Shown here one piece after another: positions 60,778 to 64,000 of a DNA stretch of 64,000 nt. The stretch's first letter is position 1; every line of letters begins with the position of its first letter. The stretch covers positions 2,184,501 to 2,248,500 of the forward strand of contig NZ_CP051677.1 in NCBI RefSeq assembly GCF_012849055.1, in the 5' to 3' direction. The translations under genes were made by a program, and so were the position numbers. Below the pieces are notes generated by a model. It saw nothing but the letters and a program-made list of their open reading frames with translations. It did not search any database and was not told the origin of the DNA. The stretch is from Spirosoma rhododendri (GTDB lineage: Bacteria; Bacteroidota; Bacteroidia; Cytophagales; Spirosomataceae).

Positions 60778-63768
60778 TCAATCAGGCTGGCGCAGGGCGT
60801 CGAACAGGATTTCGGCCGGGTGCTGCGCGCGCCGGTGCGTACCGTCTTTGATCTGATGGCGGCAACTCGTGCCAGCCGCCGAAATGATGGTGTCGTCGGT
60901 TAGTTGGCGTACGGCCGGGAACAGGACCAGTTCGCCGATTTGCATCGACAAATCGTAGTGCTCGGCTTCGTAACCAAACGACCCCGCCATGCCGCAGCAG
61001 CCCGAGGGAATCAGTTGTACCGCATAATTTTTCGGCAGCGACAGGGCTTTCTTGACCGGTACCATACTCGACAGAGCTTTCTGGTGGCAGTGGCCGTGGA
61101 CGCGCACCTGCCGCGTATCGGTCGTGAACGCGTCGGGGCTGATGCGTTTGGCGTCGATTTCGCGGGCGACCCATTCCTCAAACAGAAAGGTGTTTTTGGC
61201 AATGTGCTGCGCGGCTGCTTTCAGCTCGGTGGATACCAAATCGGGGTATTCGTCGCGGAACGTGAGAATGGCCGACGGCTCCAGCCCGATCAGCGGCCTA
61301 TCGTCGCCAACGAGGTCTTTCAGGAGCGTGACGTTCCGAATCGCCAGTTTTTTAGCGTCGTCGACCAGTCCTTTCGACAGATACGTGCGTCCGCTTTCGA
61401 CGTGCTCAGGAACCGTGACCGCATACCCTAACCGTTCGAGCAGTTGAATCGCTTTCTGTCCGACTTCGACGTCGTTGAAATTGGTAAACTCATCGGCGAA
61501 AAACAGGACGGAGTTTGGTTTACGGTTTTCAGTATTCGGTTGCCGGTTGTTGGCGGGGCGATTCGTTATCCACTGCCGGAGTGTTGTTTTGGCTAGATCG
61601 GGCATGGTGCGGTCGGGGTGGAAACCAACGACGCGGTTAGCCAGCCGACGCAGGGTAGGGGTGTTGTAAACGGCGTTGTAAGCCCAGGGTACCTTGCTTG
61701 CCAGCGACATCAGCCGGGTAAAATTGCCGACCAGCAGGGTGCGCATGGTGGCCCCGTCTTCGTTGTTCATGGTGTTCATGAACTCGGCTTTCATACGCGT
61801 CATGTCGACGCTGCTGGGGCACTCGGCTTTGCAGGCTTTGCACGACAGACACAGATCGAGCACGTCTTTCACAGTCGCATAGTCAGAAGCGGCCGCCGGT
61901 TCGGGTGACGAATAGAAATGCCGCAGGATGTTGGCGCGGGCGCGGGTGGTGTCGTGCTCGCGCCGGGTGGCCATGTAACTGGGGCACATGGTGCCGCCCG
62001 AAATCTCGGTCTTGCGGCAATCGCCGGAGCCAGAGCATTTTTCAGCCAGTTCGAGCAAACCACCGTCGCGCGAGAAGTCGAAAACGGTTTCGGGCTGCGC
62101 TATCTCGACGTCGGCTTCCGACCGCAGGTGCTCGTTCATCGGCGGGGTGTCGACTACTTTGCCGGGGTTGAACGTGTTGTGCGGGTCCCAGAGGGCTTTG
62201 ACGGCCTTGCAGAGTTCGTAGTTTTCGGGTCCGAGCATAAACGCGATGCACTCGCCCCGCAGCCGCCCGTCGCCGTGTTCACCCGACAGCGACCCGCCGT
62301 ATTTTTTGACGAGTTGGGCCGTGTCCATGAGCAGGGCCCGGAAGGTGTCGCGCCCGGCCGATGATTTGAGGTCGATCAGCGGCAGCACGTGGATTTCACC
62401 CGCCCCGGCATGGGCCGAATACTCCAGTTTCAGGCCGTGCTGTTCCCACGCCATCCGGTCCAGTTCGTCGATGTAGTCGGGCAGGTCGCGCACGTCGACG
62501 GCGGTATCTTCAATGACGTTGGCGGGCTTGGCTTTGCCGGGGATGTTATACATGATACTCAGCCCCGCCTTGCGCAGTGCCCACGGCTTTTTCGTCTCCT
62601 CATCGAATAGCACCGGGTAGGCATAGCCCATGTTCCGGTCGCGCAGGTCCTGTACGAAAGCCGCACTTTTCCGGCTGACGCCCTCGACGGTATCATCGAA
62701 AAATTCGACCATCAGAATCGCTTTCGGATCGCCCTCGACAAACGCGCGGTTTTTCGTCTGCTCGATGTTGGTTTTGGTCAGTTGCAGAATATAATCGTCG
62801 ACCAGTTCAGAAGCCGCGCACTGATGATCGAGCGCGACAAGGTTGGCTTCCAGCGATTGGCGGATGGTGGCGAAATGAGCGCAGACAAGGGCCGTTTCTT
62901 TGGGTGGTAGCGGCAGCAGACTCAGCCTGGCTTCCGTGATAAAGCAGAGCGTGCCTTCCGAACCGGCAATGAGCCGGGCGAAGTTGAAGGTTGCCGATTC
63001 GCCTGACTCATCGTGCCAGAAGTCGAGCATTGCATCCAGCGCGTAGCCCGTATTCCGGCGCGTAACGGTCGGGCGGGGGTAGCCGTCGCGGATGTGCTGG
63101 CGTACGGCGGGGTCGGTCAGCCAGTCGCGGAACTGCGTATACAGTCGTTGTTCGAGCGGACTGACGACGGTTTCGCCCCGGCACTTAGCGTCGAACTGAT
63201 CGCGGGTCAGCGCACCGAAGGTTACTTCGGCCCCGTCGCTCAGTACGACTTTCACGTCGAGCAGATTGTCGCGGGTGGTGCCCCAGATGATCGAGTGCAG
63301 TCCGCAGGAATTGTTGCCGATCATGCCGCCGATCATGGCCCGGCTGGCGGTGCTGGTTTCGGGGCCGAACAGCAGGCCGTGTGGTTTGAGAAAGGCGTTC
63401 AGATCGTCGCGGATGACGCCCGGCTGCACCCGTACCCACCGCTCCGAAGCGTTCACGTCCAGAATCTGCCCGAAGTATTTCGAGATATCGACCACGATAC
63501 CGCTACCCACCACCTGCCCGGCCAACGATGTTCCGGCGGCCCGTGGAATCAGGCCGAGTATGTGCTGCTGGGCGAAGCGCAGGAGCCGCTTGATATCGGC
63601 GACGGATTTGGGCAGGGCCACCGCAATCGGCATCTCCTGATAGACCGACGCGTCGGTAGCGTACAGGAGCCGCTGGGCCGTGTGCTGGGGCGACTGGTCG
63701 AAATACAGGTCGCCTTCAAACGAAGGCAGCAGACTGGCAAATGGAGCTGAAGCAGGTAATCGAAACAT
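60778..63768 (-). CDS. FAD-linked oxidase fused to Fe-S (GlcF/LldE-like) domain
   Basis: 996 residues from MFRLPASAPFASLLPSF; 53 upstream in-frame codons are excluded. The N-terminal half is a GlcD/D-lactate-dehydrogenase-type FAD domain (LIPRAAGTSLAGQVVGSGIVVDIS, GPETSTASRAMIGGMIGNNS, SGEHGDGRLRGECI). Cys clusters CSGSGDCRKTEISGGTMCPS and CLSCKACKAECPSS bind 4Fe-4S. The C-terminal CCG-like part includes HGHCHQKALSS and PSGCCGMAGSFGYE. It probably oxidises a D-2-hydroxyacid and feeds electrons to quinone. A linker near residue 750 (PANNRQPNTENRKPNS) is encoded by a heptamer repeat. Confidence 0.93.
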   Translation of the reverse strand: MFRLPASAPFASLLPSFEGDLYFDQSPQHTAQRLLYATDASVYQEMPIAVALPKSVADIKRLLRFAQQHILGLIPRAAGTSLAGQVVGSGIVVDISKYFGQILDVNASERWVRVQPGVIRDDLNAFLKPHGLLFGPETSTASRAMIGGMIGNNSCGLHSIIWGTTRDNLLDVKVVLSDGAEVTFGALTRDQFDAKCRGETVVSPLEQRLYTQFRDWLTDPAVRQHIRDGYPRPTVTRRNTGYALDAMLDFWHDESGESATFNFARLIAGSEGTLCFITEARLSLLPLPPKETALVCAHFATIRQSLEANLVALDHQCAASELVDDYILQLTKTNIEQTKNRAFVEGDPKAILMVEFFDDTVEGVSRKSAAFVQDLRDRNMGYAYPVLFDEETKKPWALRKAGLSIMYNIPGKAKPANVIEDTAVDVRDLPDYIDELDRMAWEQHGLKLEYSAHAGAGEIHVLPLIDLKSSAGRDTFRALLMDTAQLVKKYGGSLSGEHGDGRLRGECIAFMLGPENYELCKAVKALWDPHNTFNPGKVVDTPPMNEHLRSEADVEIAQPETVFDFSRDGGLLELAEKCSGSGDCRKTEISGGTMCPSYMATRREHDTTRARANILRHFYSSPEPAAASDYATVKDVLDLCLSCKACKAECPSSVDMTRMKAEFMNTMNNEDGATMRTLLVGNFTRLMSLASKVPWAYNAVYNTPTLRRLANRVVGFHPDRTMPDLAKTTLRQWITNRPANNRQPNTENRKPNSVLFFADEFTNFNDVEVGQKAIQLLERLGYAVTVPEHVESGRTYLSKGLVDDAKKLAIRNVTLLKDLVGDDRPLIGLEPSAILTFRDEYPDLVSTELKAAAQHIAKNTFLFEEWVAREIDAKRISPDAFTTDTRQVRVHGHCHQKALSSMVPVKKALSLPKNYAVQLIPSGCCGMAGSFGYEAEHYDLSMQIGELVLFPAVRQLTDDTIISAAGTSCRHQIKDGTHRRAQHPAEILFDALRQPD
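61517..61551. repeat. 7-nt unit repeat inside a coding region (site i)
   Basis: GGTTTAC, GGTTTTC, AGTATTC, GGTTGCC, GGTTGTT: five heptamers of the same type as site b, with no complementary arm. They encode a polar linker between the two halves of the oxidase. Confidence 0.7.
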
Positions 63769-63802
63769 GGGCGGTGGGGTCGATTCGGTATGTAAAGATA
63801 CA

Positions 63803-63842
63803 AAAACCCCGCCCCGGCGATGATGTGCCGAAGCGGGGTTTT
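63803..63842 (-). terminator. Terminator of the Gly-rich partial gene
   Basis: AAAACCCCGC and GCGGGGTTTT are 10-bp arms; the minus strand continues with TTTTTG after the stem. Confidence 0.85.
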
Positions 63843-63863
63843 CTGATCGATGCGTGCCGACTG

Positions 63864-63998
63864 TTACCAGCGGCCACCGCCGTAGAAACGGGGGCGATGC
63901 GCGTAGTAGCCGCCACCCCAGCCCCACGGCCGGGCAACTACCACCGGCGGGCGTTGCACGATCACGGCGGGCGGGGGCGTTACCACCACTACGCGCGG
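63864..63998 (-). CDS. Gly/Pro/Val-rich protein, C-terminal part only
   Basis: The frame is open from the window edge to a TAA at 63864. It reads PRVVVVTPPPAVIVQRPPVV, then VARPWGWGGGYYAHRPRFYG and GGRW. Short secreted Bacteroidota proteins often end in such Gly/Tyr/Arg-rich tails. The terminator just downstream supports a real gene end. The N-terminus is outside the window. Confidence 0.6.
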   Translation of the reverse strand, partial: PRVVVVTPPPAVIVQRPPVVVARPWGWGGGYYAHRPRFYGGGRW

Positions 63999-64000
63999 CT

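Noticed and set aside
63769..63927. N-terminal extension of the FAD oxidase by 53 codons
   Set aside because: It runs through the terminator of the neighbouring gene and has no domain content.

Overview
The window looks like a chromosome segment of a Cytophagales bacterium (Bacteroidota) close to Spirosoma. Three secreted proteins end in type IX secretion (T9SS) sorting domains. Promoters fit the Bacteroidota pattern TTG-N19-22-TAnnTTTG, and Shine-Dalgarno sequences are mostly absent. No mobile element with a transposase or integrase is visible. One A+T-rich restriction-modification island interrupts an otherwise G+C-rich core genome.

Layout. 0-6 kb: a partial oxygenase-like gene, two family 2 glycosyltransferases, a small membrane protein, a YheT-type hydrolase, a D-2-hydroxyacid dehydrogenase and a MerR regulator with a CarH-type cobalamin domain. 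6-17.5 kb: tRNA-His, superoxide dismutase, tadA, a 1473-residue Ig-repeat T9SS protein, a GH3/beta-lactamase fusion, a rhodanese and small secreted proteins. 17.6-22.6 kb: a sensor kinase broken by one missing G, its response regulator, hemB and pyrC, then tRNA-Leu. 23.7-41 kb: a dcw cell-wall and division cluster split into murE-mraY and murD-ftsW-murG-murC-ftsQ-ftsA-ftsZ. Between the halves lie rplM-rpsI-rpsB-tsf, an ECF sigma factor and two mechanosensitive channels. accD follows. 42-45 kb: a T9SS protein, an enoyl-CoA hydratase and an NTF2-like protein. 45.2-47.2 kb: a putative type II restriction-modification island with its own regulator and operator, flanked by degenerate repeats. 47.6-54 kb: xylA and xylB with a lipoprotein, a heptose-phosphate kinase and hemE. 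54-64 kb: coiled-coil and acidic proteins, an SDR, three tandem paralogues of unknown function, arfB, an overlapping pair of unknowns, a DUF1080 protein and a large FAD/Fe-S oxidase.

Two things stand out. First, nine short elements are built from 7- or 8-nt near-tandem units. Seven have a second arm made of the reverse-complement units, so they can fold into long hairpins. Several fill the whole gap between a stop codon and the next start codon, and unit sequence differs between loci while architecture is kept. Second, the restriction-modification island pairs a TSPPY methyltransferase and an unrecognised nuclease candidate with an excisionase/MerR-like DNA-binding protein. A perfect 12-3-12 palindrome there covers the methyltransferase -33 element. 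All functions are read from sequence by eye; no database search was run.
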